Part shown: piece after piece, positions 1 to 7,358 of the stretch | Numbering within the stretch: the stretch's first letter is position 1 | Layout: every line of letters begins with the position of its first letter | Origin: Winogradskyella flava | GTDB taxonomy: Bacteria > Bacteroidota > Bacteroidia > Flavobacteriales > Flavobacteriaceae | Direction of reading: 5' to 3' | Assembly (NCBI RefSeq): GCF_014243395.1 | Contig: NZ_JACLCP010000007.1 | Location: 105,459 to 169,458, forward strand | DNA length: 64,000 nucleotides | Notes under the pieces: model-generated | What the model was told of the DNA's origin: nothing | Database searches by the model: none | The model's input: the letters and a program-made list of their open reading frames with translations, nothing else | Program-made: the position numbers and the translations under genes

Positions 1-289
1 CATCATCGATTCTTAAAGGTAGGTCCACTGTATTTTGGTTTGAATTGAATATGATGGTCTTATTAGAAACTACAATTGGTTCTATTTCCATGCCGTCGTC
101 GTCTAAAATAAGGCCCTCTCCATAAACAGTTAATCGAGGTACGCTTTTTAAATCCTCTTGACTAGTAGCATCATAAAACTCAATCCTAAGTCTTGGAGTT
201 GTAGGTGTGCTTTCTGCACAAATGTCATCACGTTCGCATCCGATGAATACAATCGCTATGAGTAGTATAAATATATTTAGCTTTTTCAT
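1..289 (-). CDS. DUF6452-like lipoprotein (3' end beyond window)
   Basis: The first 96 codons of a minus-strand gene are present; the rest lies left of the window. The start ATG is at 287-289. The N-terminus has a short hydrophobic signal ending in a lipobox-like FIGC at Cys18, so an outer-membrane or periplasmic lipoprotein is predicted. The mature part begins with an acidic ERDDIC stretch. A small lipoprotein just downstream of a RumA-type methyltransferase is a recurrent flavobacterial arrangement (DUF6452), which is the basis of the family call. It starts 3 bp after the methyltransferase stop, so the two are probably cotranscribed. Function unknown. Confidence 0.6.
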   Translation of the reverse strand, partial: MKKLNIFILLIAIVFIGCERDDICAESTPTTPRLRIEFYDATSQEDLKSVPRLTVYGEGLILDDDGMEIEPIVVSNKTIIFNSNQNTVDLPLRIDD

Positions 290-292
290 TAA

Positions 293-1744
293 CTATTTCT
301 CAAACAATACCACAGTTTCAATATGCGCTGTATGCGGAAACTGATCCACTAAACTCAACTTTTTTAATTGATATCCTGCCAACATTAGTTGCTCTGTATC
401 TCTGGCTTGTGTAGCAGGATTACAAGATACATAAACCAAACGTTCTGCATTAAGGTTTATTATTTTTTTAAGGGTTTTTGGCGCAATGCCAGCACGTGCT
501 GGATCTAGTATAATTGTTCCTATACTATCCTTGTATTCTGGGTGCTCATTTAAGAACTTACCAACATCTGCGGCATAAAATTCTAATCCTTTAATTACAT
601 TTCGCTTGGCATTTTCTTTAGCATCCTCAATAGCCGATACTACGATATCTACACCAATGATTTTTGCATTTTCAGCTCTGCTCGCAACAATCTGTCCAAT
701 TGTTCCTGTACCACAAAATAAATCTAATACCACGGAATTATCAATGCTCTCTTTTTTTTCTAAGGCATAATCAGCAACCTTAGAATAGAGTTTTTCAGCA
801 CATTTGGGATTAGTTTGAAAAAAGCTCTTCATGCTAATTTCAAAATTTAAACCTAAAAGTTCTTCTACAATTTTATCGTCTCCATATACTAAATCGATAC
901 TTCCAGTTGTGGCAATAGTTCTGTCTCCAATCTCGTCGTTAATCGTATGAAGTAATCCTGCAACACGACTTCCAAAAAGCTCCACTAAATACTGAGCGAA
1001 TTTATCTAAATCGAATTTTGGTAAATCATGAGATGTTGTTACTAAGTTGAATAACAATCTGTTGGTTTTATAAGATTTTCTAATTACAAAATATCTAAAG
1101 AAGCCTTCTTTTCTCGGAGCGTGCCAAGGTGCTAACCCAGTGTTCTCACAATATACCTTTATATTTTTAAGCTGGTTTTCGACATCAGCATCAAATAGGC
1201 CAGAGTCCTTATTTAAATTTTCGCCACACCACCAAAGGCCTCGTCTTTTAAATCCAAGAGTGAACTCGTCAACATCGGTTTTTAAAGTTCTGTCATAGCC
1301 TATAGCAGAAAAGCCATATTCCATTTTATTGCGATAATGAAAGGTGTTTGGTGAACTAACGAATTCGTCAAATTTGTCTTCAATATCTGCAACCTTACCA
1401 ATTCGTTTAAAAAGCTCCAATGTACTTTGCTTTTTGTATTCATGTTGCTTTTCAATAGGAAGTTGAATATATGGAGCACCAGGAATGTCCTGATAAGGCA
1501 TCTCTATTTCGTCTTCTGAAAGTTTTAAAACATCAAGCAGTTTGCACTCTGCGTATTTTTTACTTGACTTTTTTACTTGAGCTTTAACCCATTGACCAGG
1601 AAGTGTATTGGGGACGAACACCACAAATTCACCATGCTCATTACGAATACGACCGATGCCTTTACCACCAAAGGCATAATCTTCAATTAAAATCTCAATG
1701 ATTTGTCCACGTTTAACAAACTTGTTACGTTCTCGTCTAGGCAT
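293..1744 (-). CDS. rlmD: RumA-family rRNA/tRNA uracil-C5 methyltransferase
   Basis: SAM-dependent RNA m5U methyltransferase, 483 aa. A TRAM domain occupies about residues 8-72. The Rossmann SAM site is at 338-350 (LDLFCGTGTIG). DPARAG is at 414-419, the catalytic Cys is C441 in SCNPATQARD and the general base is E476 in HIETV. The catalytic machinery therefore looks intact. The region that normally carries the CxxxxxCxxC iron-sulfur ligands (about 83-100) reads DIPGAPYIQLPIEKQ with no cysteine, and the expected fourth Cys near 181 is Ser. By analogy with E. coli RlmD the target would be U1939 of 23S rRNA, but a tRNA or another rRNA site is possible. It is divergent from the SRPBCC gene and is followed directly by the DUF6452 lipoprotein. 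Confidence 0.8.
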   Translation of the reverse strand: MPRRERNKFVKRGQIIEILIEDYAFGGKGIGRIRNEHGEFVVFVPNTLPGQWVKAQVKKSSKKYAECKLLDVLKLSEDEIEMPYQDIPGAPYIQLPIEKQHEYKKQSTLELFKRIGKVADIEDKFDEFVSSPNTFHYRNKMEYGFSAIGYDRTLKTDVDEFTLGFKRRGLWWCGENLNKDSGLFDADVENQLKNIKVYCENTGLAPWHAPRKEGFFRYFVIRKSYKTNRLLFNLVTTSHDLPKFDLDKFAQYLVELFGSRVAGLLHTINDEIGDRTIATTGSIDLVYGDDKIVEELLGLNFEISMKSFFQTNPKCAEKLYSKVADYALEKKESIDNSVVLDLFCGTGTIGQIVASRAENAKIIGVDIVVSAIEDAKENAKRNVIKGLEFYAADVGKFLNEHPEYKDSIGTIILDPARAGIAPKTLKKIINLNAERLVYVSCNPATQARDTEQLMLAGYQLKKLSLVDQFPHTAHIETVVLFEK

Positions 1745-1843
1745 CTATGCAAATTTGAATGCAAATATAGATGCATTTTAGACTATCTTTAAATAGTTTG
1801 AAAATAAAATTGAACCTTTTCAATGCTTTCACGTCTTTATAGC

Positions 1844-2350
1844 ATGACAGTACTAAATATACATAAGCGCAAGATTCACAAACCCAAAGAACAGGTGTCT
1901 CAAATATTCAGGACTCTTGCTACTCAAAACGATTTGATTTGGCCAGGTGAAAACTGGCCAGCTATACGTTTTAGAGACGGCTTAAAAGTAGGCTCTAAAG
2001 GTGGCCATGGACGTATTCGCTATACAATTATTGATTTTCAAACTGGTGAATCAATAAAGTTTCAATTTTCAAAACCTGATGGTTTTAATGGTACTCATGA
2101 ATTTGCAATTAGTAAGATTAATGATTCAGAGACAGCAATAGAACATATTATAAGTGCAAAACTATCTCTCAGAGCTACTCTTTTATGGGTTTTTGTCATT
2201 CGTTGGCTGCATGATGCTTTGATAGAGGATGCATTTGATAAAGTTGAAAATCAATTCACAGAACAAAAAGCACACAGTGAATACAATCTATGGGTTAAAC
2301 TATTGCGGGAAGTTTACAAACGAAAATCGTTTCAAACCAAACATGCTTAG
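1844..2350 (+). CDS. SRPBCC-like protein
   Basis: 168 aa from the ATG at 1844. An upstream in-frame ATG at 1823 would add seven residues, but the alignable part starts at MTVLNIHKRKI. The pattern of an N-terminal strand, WPGENWPAIRF, a central G-rich turn and a C-terminal amphipathic helix (FDKVENQF) fits the START/SRPBCC helix-grip fold, which binds hydrophobic ligands. No catalytic residues can be assigned. The TAG stop touches the TTG start of the sigma factor gene with no gap, so translation of the two is probably coupled. A ligand-sensing role for the operon is inference only. Confidence 0.6.
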   Translation: MTVLNIHKRKIHKPKEQVSQIFRTLATQNDLIWPGENWPAIRFRDGLKVGSKGGHGRIRYTIIDFQTGESIKFQFSKPDGFNGTHEFAISKINDSETAIEHIISAKLSLRATLLWVFVIRWLHDALIEDAFDKVENQFTEQKAHSEYNLWVKLLREVYKRKSFQTKHA

Positions 2351-2902
2351 TTGAAAAAAGAAGACAGCATAGATGCAGAACTGATTGAAGCCTATAAGCT
2401 GGGTGACAAAACCGCTTTGGCAACTTTGGTAAAACGATGGCACAAATTATTCTGTAATAAAGCCTACTGGCTAGTTAAGGATAAGGATGTAGCCAAAGAT
2501 ATTGCGCAGGATAGTTGGACGATCATTATTAATAGAATAGATAGTCTCAAGAACCCTAATCAATTTAAATTTTGGGCTTATAGAATTGTGTGCAACAAAT
2601 CAACGGACTGGCTTAGAAAGGAATCCAAAAATCAAAAACGAACTTTGAGCTATGATACGGAAATAGAAAGTAAACAAGGGCAATACAGCGAAAACGATAT
2701 TGAGAAAGTAATGCTTTTAAAAGCTATAAACAATTTGCCTCCAAATCAAAACGCTGTTGTAAAACTATTTTATTTGCAAAACCATAGCTTAAAACAAATA
2801 AGTACACTATTGAACATATCTGTAGGAACCGCAAAATCGAGGTTGTTCCACGCAAGGGAAAAATTAAAAAAAACTTTAAAACATAGACATTATGAAAACT
2901 AA
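2351..2902 (+). CDS. ECF-type sigma-70 family RNA polymerase sigma factor
   Basis: 183 aa. Sigma region 2 is at about residues 25-95 (LFCNKAYWLVKDKDVAKDIAQDSW, then FKFWAYRIVCNKSTDWLRK). Sigma region 4 is at about 120-178, with NLPPNQNAVVKLFYLQNHSLKQIS and GTAKSRLFHAREKLKK as the helix-turn-helix. The start is TTG at 2351: an in-frame TAG lies immediately upstream and no in-frame ATG occurs before about codon 120, inside region 4. The 3' end overlaps the DUF6768 gene by 11 bp. It should direct RNA polymerase to a small regulon under control of the downstream membrane protein. Confidence 0.88.
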   Translation: MKKEDSIDAELIEAYKLGDKTALATLVKRWHKLFCNKAYWLVKDKDVAKDIAQDSWTIIINRIDSLKNPNQFKFWAYRIVCNKSTDWLRKESKNQKRTLSYDTEIESKQGQYSENDIEKVMLLKAINNLPPNQNAVVKLFYLQNHSLKQISTLLNISVGTAKSRLFHAREKLKKTLKHRHYEN

Positions 2903-3278
2903 TATGGAAGACATAGACCAATTAATTAAAGAAACACTTACAGAAGAAGAAGCGAAGTTCTATGACGAATTAGAAGAACAAAACCTCATGCAGATGATAT
3001 CTGGTATATTCTCAGGAAAGAATAGCTGGATCGTTTATACAATGAGCATTGTTCAAGTTGTTTTCTTCGGGCTTTTTATTTACTGTGCAATTCAGTTCTT
3101 TGAAGTTGAATCAACAAACGATCTCATAAAATGGGGCGTTTTTGGAACTATTAGTTTAATAGGATCTAGTATGCTTAAATTATTTTCTTGGATGCAAATG
3201 GATAAAAAGGCCATTATAAGAGAAATAAAACGACTTGAACTGCAAGTATCATCGCTATCTGGTAAAATTTCTGAGTAA
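2892..3278 (+). CDS. DUF6768-like membrane protein, probable partner of the sigma factor
   Basis: 128 aa. The acidic N-terminal cytoplasmic segment (DQLIKETLTEEEAKFYDELEEQNL) is followed by two transmembrane helices at about 48-69 and 79-97, then a C-terminal coiled coil (AIIREIKRLELQVSSL). Genes of this type follow ECF sigma factors in Flavobacteriia. It overlaps the sigma gene by 11 bp, which supports a regulatory partnership. There is no zinc anti-sigma (ZAS) motif, so if it is an anti-sigma it uses another fold; that role is inferred from position only. Confidence 0.65.
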   Translation: MKTNMEDIDQLIKETLTEEEAKFYDELEEQNLMQMISGIFSGKNSWIVYTMSIVQVVFFGLFIYCAIQFFEVESTNDLIKWGVFGTISLIGSSMLKLFSWMQMDKKAIIREIKRLELQVSSLSGKISE

Positions 3279-3302
3279 GTTTTAAAACAACAAGATTATT
3301 TA

Positions 3303-3310
3303 TTAATTTG
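3303..3310 (+). promoter_or_regulatory. Near-consensus -7 box upstream of the rocD leader
   Basis: TTAATTTG matches the Bacteroidota -7 element TAnnTTTG at seven of eight positions. The expected -33 region is AT-rich (GTTTTAA near 3279-3285) but not a perfect TTTG. Transcription would start around 3315, giving a leader of about 135 nt before rocD. Confidence 0.4.
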
Positions 3311-3311
3311 C

Positions 3312-3425
3312 GGGCTCTAAGGGATGATTTCTTTCCCACGCTGCTTTTTCGGACTCTTCGAAAGAATAAAGGTAGATAAGGAACTCGCTAAGCGAGATTA
3401 GGCAACCCCTCACTCTTTGCTCAGC
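3312..3425 (+). ncRNA. Candidate structured leader RNA of rocD
   Basis: This stretch is richer in G+C than its AT-rich flanks and follows a -7-like box. It can fold into a GGGA/TCCC hairpin (from 3321), a stem joining CTGCTTTT to AAAGGTAG (about 3341-3374) and a perfect CTCGC-TAA-GCGAG hairpin (3384-3396). I do not recognise a known riboswitch. The same bases also contain a 25-codon ORF, so the two readings compete or combine as a leader peptide with attenuation. Confidence 0.35.
3324..3401 (+). CDS. Candidate 25-codon leader ORF upstream of rocD
   Basis: ATG at 3324 opens a 25-codon frame ending at TAG 3399-3401 (starts MISFPRCFFGLF, ends KELAKRD). It begins about 10 nt after the predicted transcription start. 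It has three arginine codons (R6, R14, R24). Since rocD acts in arginine/ornithine breakdown, a regulatory leader peptide is conceivable. It is too short for coding statistics, and I know of no named homologue. Confidence 0.3.
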   Translation: MISFPRCFFGLFERIKVDKELAKRD

Positions 3426-3452
3426 TTATGTTAAACTTTAAAAACTTTTGAA

Positions 3453-4733
3453 ATGGCTGTTTTAGACCACATTTCATCGCAAGAGGCGATGGCACTAGAA
3501 AACAAGTATGGAGCACAGAATTATCACCCGTTACCAGTAGTATTGAGTAAAGGAGATGGCGTGTTTGTTTGGGATGTAGAAGGTAAAAAGTATTACGACT
3601 TTTTATCAGCGTACTCTTCTCTTAATCAAGGACATTGTCATCCAAAGATTGTGAATGCTATGACCGAGCAAGCACAACGATTAACATTAACCTCTCGAGC
3701 ATTTTATAACGATATGCTTGGACGTTACGAAAAATATGCGACCGAGTTTTTTAAGTTCGATAAAATGTTACCAATGAACTCAGGAGCTGAAGCAGTTGAA
3801 ACCGCTTTGAAACTTTGTAGAAAATGGGCATATGAGGTAAAAGGTATTGATTTAAATAAAGCTGAAATTGTTGTTTGTAAGAATAATTTTCATGGAAGAA
3901 CAACAACAATTATTTCATTTTCCAATGATCCTGTAGCACGCAAAAACTTTGGACCTTATACTGATGGCTTTATCAAAGTAGAATACGATAATCTTGAAGA
4001 ATTAGAGGCTGTGCTAAGTTCTAATCCTAATGTTGCTGGATTTATGGTAGAACCAATTCAGGGAGAAGCAGGAGTTTACGTACCAGGTGAAAACTATTTA
4101 AGAGAAGCTAAGGCACTTTGTGAAAAGTATAACGTATTATTTATTGCAGATGAAGTGCAAACAGGTATCGCGCGTACAGGTCGATTATTAGCAAGCTGCG
4201 GAAATTGCGACTGTGCAGATAAGAATTGTTCTGGTACGCCAGATGTAAAACCGGATGTGTTAATCTTAGGAAAAGCATTAAGTGGCGGTTTATATCCTGT
4301 ATCTGCCGTAATGGCCAATAACGAAATCATGAACGTCATTCAACCAGGAAATCATGGGAGTACTTTTGGTGGAAATCCGATTGCTGCTGCAGTGGCCATT
4401 GCAGCTTTGGAGGTTGTAAAAGATGAGAAATTAGCCGAAAATGCAGATTATCTTGGTAAACTGTTTAGAGCCGAAATGAATAAATACATTAAGAGTAGCT
4501 CAATTGTCAACCTAGTAAGAGGTAAAGGTCTTTTAAATGCTATAGTTATTAATGATGATGAGGATAGTGATACAGCTTGGAATATCTGTTTAAAGTTGAG
4601 AGATAATGGCTTACTGGCAAAACCAACACATGGTAATATTATTCGTTTTGCACCACCTTTAGTAATGACGGAAGATCAATTACTAGATTGCGTGTCTATT
4701 ATTGCCAAGACTTTAAAAGAGTTTGAAGATTAA
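3453..4733 (+). CDS. rocD: Ornithine--oxo-acid aminotransferase
   Basis: 426 aa class III PLP-dependent aminotransferase that converts ornithine and 2-oxoglutarate into glutamate semialdehyde and glutamate in cytosolic arginine/proline metabolism. [11 protein letters not shown] (110-120) binds cofactor phosphate, D233 in IADEVQTG contacts the pyridine nitrogen and K274 in ILGKALSGG is the Schiff-base lysine. The length is normal for the family apart from a cysteine-rich insertion at 249-259 (C249, C252, C254, C259) between RTGRLLAS and the KPD before the PLP lysine. The gene is monocistronic, with its own leader and a strong terminator after it. Confidence 0.93.
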   Translation: MAVLDHISSQEAMALENKYGAQNYHPLPVVLSKGDGVFVWDVEGKKYYDFLSAYSSLNQGHCHPKIVNAMTEQAQRLTLTSRAFYNDMLGRYEKYATEFFKFDKMLPMNSGAEAVETALKLCRKWAYEVKGIDLNKAEIVVCKNNFHGRTTTIISFSNDPVARKNFGPYTDGFIKVEYDNLEELEAVLSSNPNVAGFMVEPIQGEAGVYVPGENYLREAKALCEKYNVLFIADEVQTGIARTGRLLASCGNCDCADKNCSGTPDVKPDVLILGKALSGGLYPVSAVMANNEIMNVIQPGNHGSTFGGNPIAAAVAIAALEVVKDEKLAENADYLGKLFRAEMNKYIKSSSIVNLVRGKGLLNAIVINDDEDSDTAWNICLKLRDNGLLAKPTHGNIIRFAPPLVMTEDQLLDCVSIIAKTLKEFED

Positions 4734-4754
4734 TTAGAACAACAATTATAATAT

Positions 4755-4792
4755 AAAAAAAGCGATTTTCTAAGTTGAAAATCGCTTTTTTT
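4755..4792. terminator. Bidirectional rho-independent terminator
   Basis: AAAAAGCGATTTTC and GAAAATCGCTTTTT form a long perfect stem with loop TAAGTT, flanked by A and T runs on the two sides. It serves rocD on the plus strand and the convergent CCC-motif gene on the minus strand. Confidence 0.9.
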
Positions 4793-4810
4793 ATATAGAA
4801 AGAAGTTTGT

Positions 4811-5146
4811 TTATTGATTTTGCTGCTGCATTTCTTCAAGCATTTCCATGTACTGCTGCATCATTTCATCATATTGACCTGTGGCGACTAAGTAAATGTA
4901 AATACCTACAATAATTACACTTAGTACTAAAGATATAATTGCGATAATTTTAGCTGTTTTTACCTGACTAAAATTGTCATACTTATCTGGATCTTCCGCA
5001 TAAGTTTTTTCGTCTTTTTTAACTAAGAAAAGTGCTATTCCAGAAAGAATAATGCCTCCAATTCCACTCGTGCAACAACAGCCGATTAATGATAAAATTG
5101 CTAGAATTAAACTTGCGGTGGCATAAGGTAATTTTTGTTTTTCCAT
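4811..5146 (-). CDS. CCC-motif membrane protein
   Basis: 111 aa with two transmembrane segments: about 10-42, which includes the eponymous cysteine triplet in LIGCCCTSGIGG, and about 64-88. The C-terminus is Gln/Met-rich (MMQQYMEMLEEMQQQNQ). It is a small flavobacterial family usually encoded next to a DUF2752 protein, as here with an 8 bp gap. Function unknown. The Cys triplet in the membrane could bind metal or be acylated, which is speculation. Confidence 0.8.
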   Translation of the reverse strand: MEKQKLPYATASLILAILSLIGCCCTSGIGGIILSGIALFLVKKDEKTYAEDPDKYDNFSQVKTAKIIAIISLVLSVIIVGIYIYLVATGQYDEMMQQYMEMLEEMQQQNQ

Positions 5147-5154
5147 GATTAGAT

Positions 5155-5454
5155 TTATTTAATATAAAGTTTAAGTAAATAGCTGGTTATGATAACAACC
5201 ACATTCAATATTGCCAAGATAACAATAATTCTAGTTCCGTTTTTAAAATTTTTGAAACTGTTTAAGAAAACAAAACCAAAGAGGGCAATTAATGTGTAAA
5301 TAGCAGGATACATATAGAAGGCTTCTATAAATTGGCCTTTCAGAAGTAGGGCAAAGGAGCGTTGCAACCCACAGCCCATGCATTCAAAACCAAAATATTT
5401 TTTATTAAGGCAAGGTAGCATGTAATCTTCTAACCCTTTAATTGATAAAAGCAT
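5155..5454 (-). CDS. DUF2752 membrane protein
   Basis: 99 aa. The DUF2752 signature PCLNKKYFGFECMGCGLQRS lies at about 14-33 with cysteines at 15, 25 and 28. Two transmembrane helices follow. The CxGCGxxR core is typical of the family, whose function is unknown. It is the upstream gene of a two-gene minus-strand unit with the CCC-motif protein. Confidence 0.85.
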   Translation of the reverse strand: MLLSIKGLEDYMLPCLNKKYFGFECMGCGLQRSFALLLKGQFIEAFYMYPAIYTLIALFGFVFLNSFKNFKNGTRIIVILAILNVVVIITSYLLKLYIK

Positions 5455-5544
5455 AGCGCTAAATTAAGGATTTGTAAAATAATTTTTAGGATTACAGAAG
5501 TAAATTGCCTTAAAGCGTATTTTTGTAAATCATAAGATCTTATC

Positions 5545-5763
5545 ATGAATATTTCTAGAACAATAAATTTTATAAGTATAGTCATTGGAGGTGCTATAGC
5601 CATTTATGCGCAAGCCGAAGAAAAACAAAATACCTATTTATTAATAGGAGGCATTGTATTACTCATGTTTGGCATATACAGAACATCTCGTAATATTCCT
5701 AGTAAGTACGATAAGCAAGAGGAGGAGACGTTTGTTAAAAGTGAAGAGCTAGATGAAGATTAA
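5545..5763 (+). CDS. Small two-helix membrane protein
   Basis: 72 aa. Hydrophobic segments lie at about 8-23 and 31-46, followed by a charged acidic C-terminal tail (QEEETFVKSEELDED). No family recognised. Its last 11 bp overlap the start of the Smr-domain gene (ATGAAGATTAA), so it is almost certainly translated and coupled to that gene. Confidence 0.65.
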   Translation: MNISRTINFISIVIGGAIAIYAQAEEKQNTYLLIGGIVLLMFGIYRTSRNIPSKYDKQEEETFVKSEELDED

Positions 5764-6310
5764 AGTAGGCGATACGGTAGAAACGATTGATGACGCCATA
5801 ATTGGTGAAGTCATAAAAATTTCAGAAAATGACATTACTATTGAAGATGTTGATGGTTTTGAGTTTCAATTTCATGCGAACGAACTTATCTTAAAACAGT
5901 CAAAATCAAAATTCGATAATGCCATTTATGATACTGACATTGAAAGCATAAAAAAAGAAAAGGAAGGCAATAAGAAAAGAAAAGTTACGAAGGTAAAACC
6001 CAAAGAACGGCATGCACCAAAGTTTGAAGTAGATTTACATATTCACCATTTAACGGATTCTACAAAAGGCATGACCAATTACGACATGTTGAATCTTCAA
6101 CTGGATACAGCTAGGCGGCAGCTAGAATTCGCGATTCGAAAACGTATTCCAAAAATAGTGTTTATTCATGGTGTTGGTGAGGGCGTACTTCGACAAGAAT
6201 TAGAAACCTTATTTGGACGCTACAACAATGTAAAATTCTATGATGCCGACTATAAGACCTATGGTTTGGGAGCTACTGAAGTAAGGATATTTCAGAATTT
6301 AGAGCCTTAG
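5753..6310 (+). CDS. Smr-domain protein with N-terminal DUF2027-like part
   Basis: 185 aa. Residues 1-48 resemble the SH3-like N-terminus seen in Bacteroidota Smr proteins (VGDTVETIDDAIIGEVIKI). A lysine-rich linker follows (65-85). The C-terminal Smr domain has VDLHIHHL at about 92-99 and the hallmark IHGVGEGVLR at about 139-148. Smr domains bind or cut nucleic acid at branched structures or act in ribosome rescue; which applies here is unknown. It overlaps the upstream membrane protein by 11 bp and the convergent lipoprotein by 4 bp. Confidence 0.85.
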   Translation: MKIKVGDTVETIDDAIIGEVIKISENDITIEDVDGFEFQFHANELILKQSKSKFDNAIYDTDIESIKKEKEGNKKRKVTKVKPKERHAPKFEVDLHIHHLTDSTKGMTNYDMLNLQLDTARRQLEFAIRKRIPKIVFIHGVGEGVLRQELETLFGRYNNVKFYDADYKTYGLGATEVRIFQNLEP

Positions 6311-7272
6311 TCTTCATCGGGTTCGTTGTCTATATCGAATGAATCCTCGAAAGTACCCATATCGATATAGGTAGAATTAATAATCTCCAATCCAGCATTT
6401 AATATTTCAAAGCGAGTCGTTGCAGATCTTGTGTAAGTATTAAATATGAATCCAGAATCTGGAAATGACTCCATAGCATTTGCATCATTAGACAAATAAC
6501 GATAAACTTCTATTCCACCTGTGTCTATAACAAAATTTTCAAGATCCCTAGGGTTTTGGCTTTCTGTTTCATCTTCTAGTCTTGTAGGGAATCCATCTCC
6601 ATCATCATCATTATCTAAATAATCTGGTATATCATCACCATTTGGTAAGTTAGCATCAGTATTCAAAGGGTTAGTCATAGGGTCATCGTCATCATCGTCA
6701 TCATTAAGCTCATCTTTTGTGAGTACGTTATCATTATCATCGTCTTGGTCTAAATAATCAGGAATTCCATCATCATCTGAATCTTGCGGATCATCAATAC
6801 CACCTGGCCCATATTCATATATGCTTGGTACATCATCATTGTCATCATCTACAAATGAAAAGGTAACTTGTACAGTCCCGCCTGCATCAGCTTCATAATC
6901 TTCTATAATGTTAAGATTAGATGGCGGCAAAATAGAGCATATATCGTCTGCGGTTAATGCTCTATTGTAAGTTCTATAAATAAATCTAATCGCAGATTCG
7001 TCAATTGTAAGTGAATTAATTATGCTATTGCCATCGATCTCTTCTGCAGGAGTATCATTGGTGAAGTATTCATCGGTTGTTTCATCTCTCGGGAAAATCA
7101 AGATCAAAGCTTCATTAGGATCTTCTCTCGTATCAAATATCACATAAGAATCCTCAAAATCTTCACAGCGTTCCAAATCTTGGTCAAATTCTAATTCTAC
7201 AGTAATGATATCACCATCATCGCAAGTGAACAAAGAAAGCAAAGAAAAGCATATAAAAAAACGACGCATCAT
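6307..7272 (-). CDS. Asp-rich lipoprotein with thrombospondin type 3-like repeats
   Basis: 321 aa from the ATG at 7270-7272; a second ATG follows at once. The open frame extends upstream to 7323, but those residues would precede the signal peptide. The signal ends in a lipobox-like SLFTC. The middle contains DxDxDG-type loops (DDDNDD, DSDDDGIPDYLDQDDDND, NGDDIPDYLDNDDDGDG), typical of calcium-binding thrombospondin type 3 repeats. The surrounding parts resemble flavobacterial surface lipoproteins. Likely a Ca2+-stabilised outer-membrane lipoprotein of unknown role. Confidence 0.75.
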   Translation of the reverse strand: MMRRFFICFSLLSLFTCDDGDIITVELEFDQDLERCEDFEDSYVIFDTREDPNEALILIFPRDETTDEYFTNDTPAEEIDGNSIINSLTIDESAIRFIYRTYNRALTADDICSILPPSNLNIIEDYEADAGGTVQVTFSFVDDDNDDVPSIYEYGPGGIDDPQDSDDDGIPDYLDQDDDNDNVLTKDELNDDDDDDDPMTNPLNTDANLPNGDDIPDYLDNDDDGDGFPTRLEDETESQNPRDLENFVIDTGGIEVYRYLSNDANAMESFPDSGFIFNTYTRSATTRFEILNAGLEIINSTYIDMGTFEDSFDIDNEPDED

Positions 7273-7322
7273 AGTCTCAATTTTGAACAAAAATAAAGGA
7301 TTTGTAAAATTATAACGTTGCA

Positions 7323-7354
7323 TTGTCTAAATAATTTTATTTGCGATATTTTTG
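7323..7354 (+). promoter_or_regulatory. Bacteroidota-type promoter of the cysteine desulfurase gene
   Basis: The -7 box TATTTTTG at 7347-7354 matches TAnnTTTG exactly. TTG at 7323-7325 is a partial -33 element 21 bp upstream. The start site would fall at about 7359-7361, on the ATG itself, so the mRNA may be leaderless. Confidence 0.6.
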
Positions 7355-7358
7355 CAGC

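Noticed and set aside
3312..3425. tRNA, SRP RNA or 6S RNA in the rocD leader
   Set aside because: No T-loop or CCA end, no SRP GGAAGCAG core, and a better 6S candidate exists at 13.5 kb.
7341..7358. TTG at 7341 as start of the cysteine desulfurase
   Set aside because: It lies upstream of the -7 box and adds six residues not expected before the VYLDNAATT start region.
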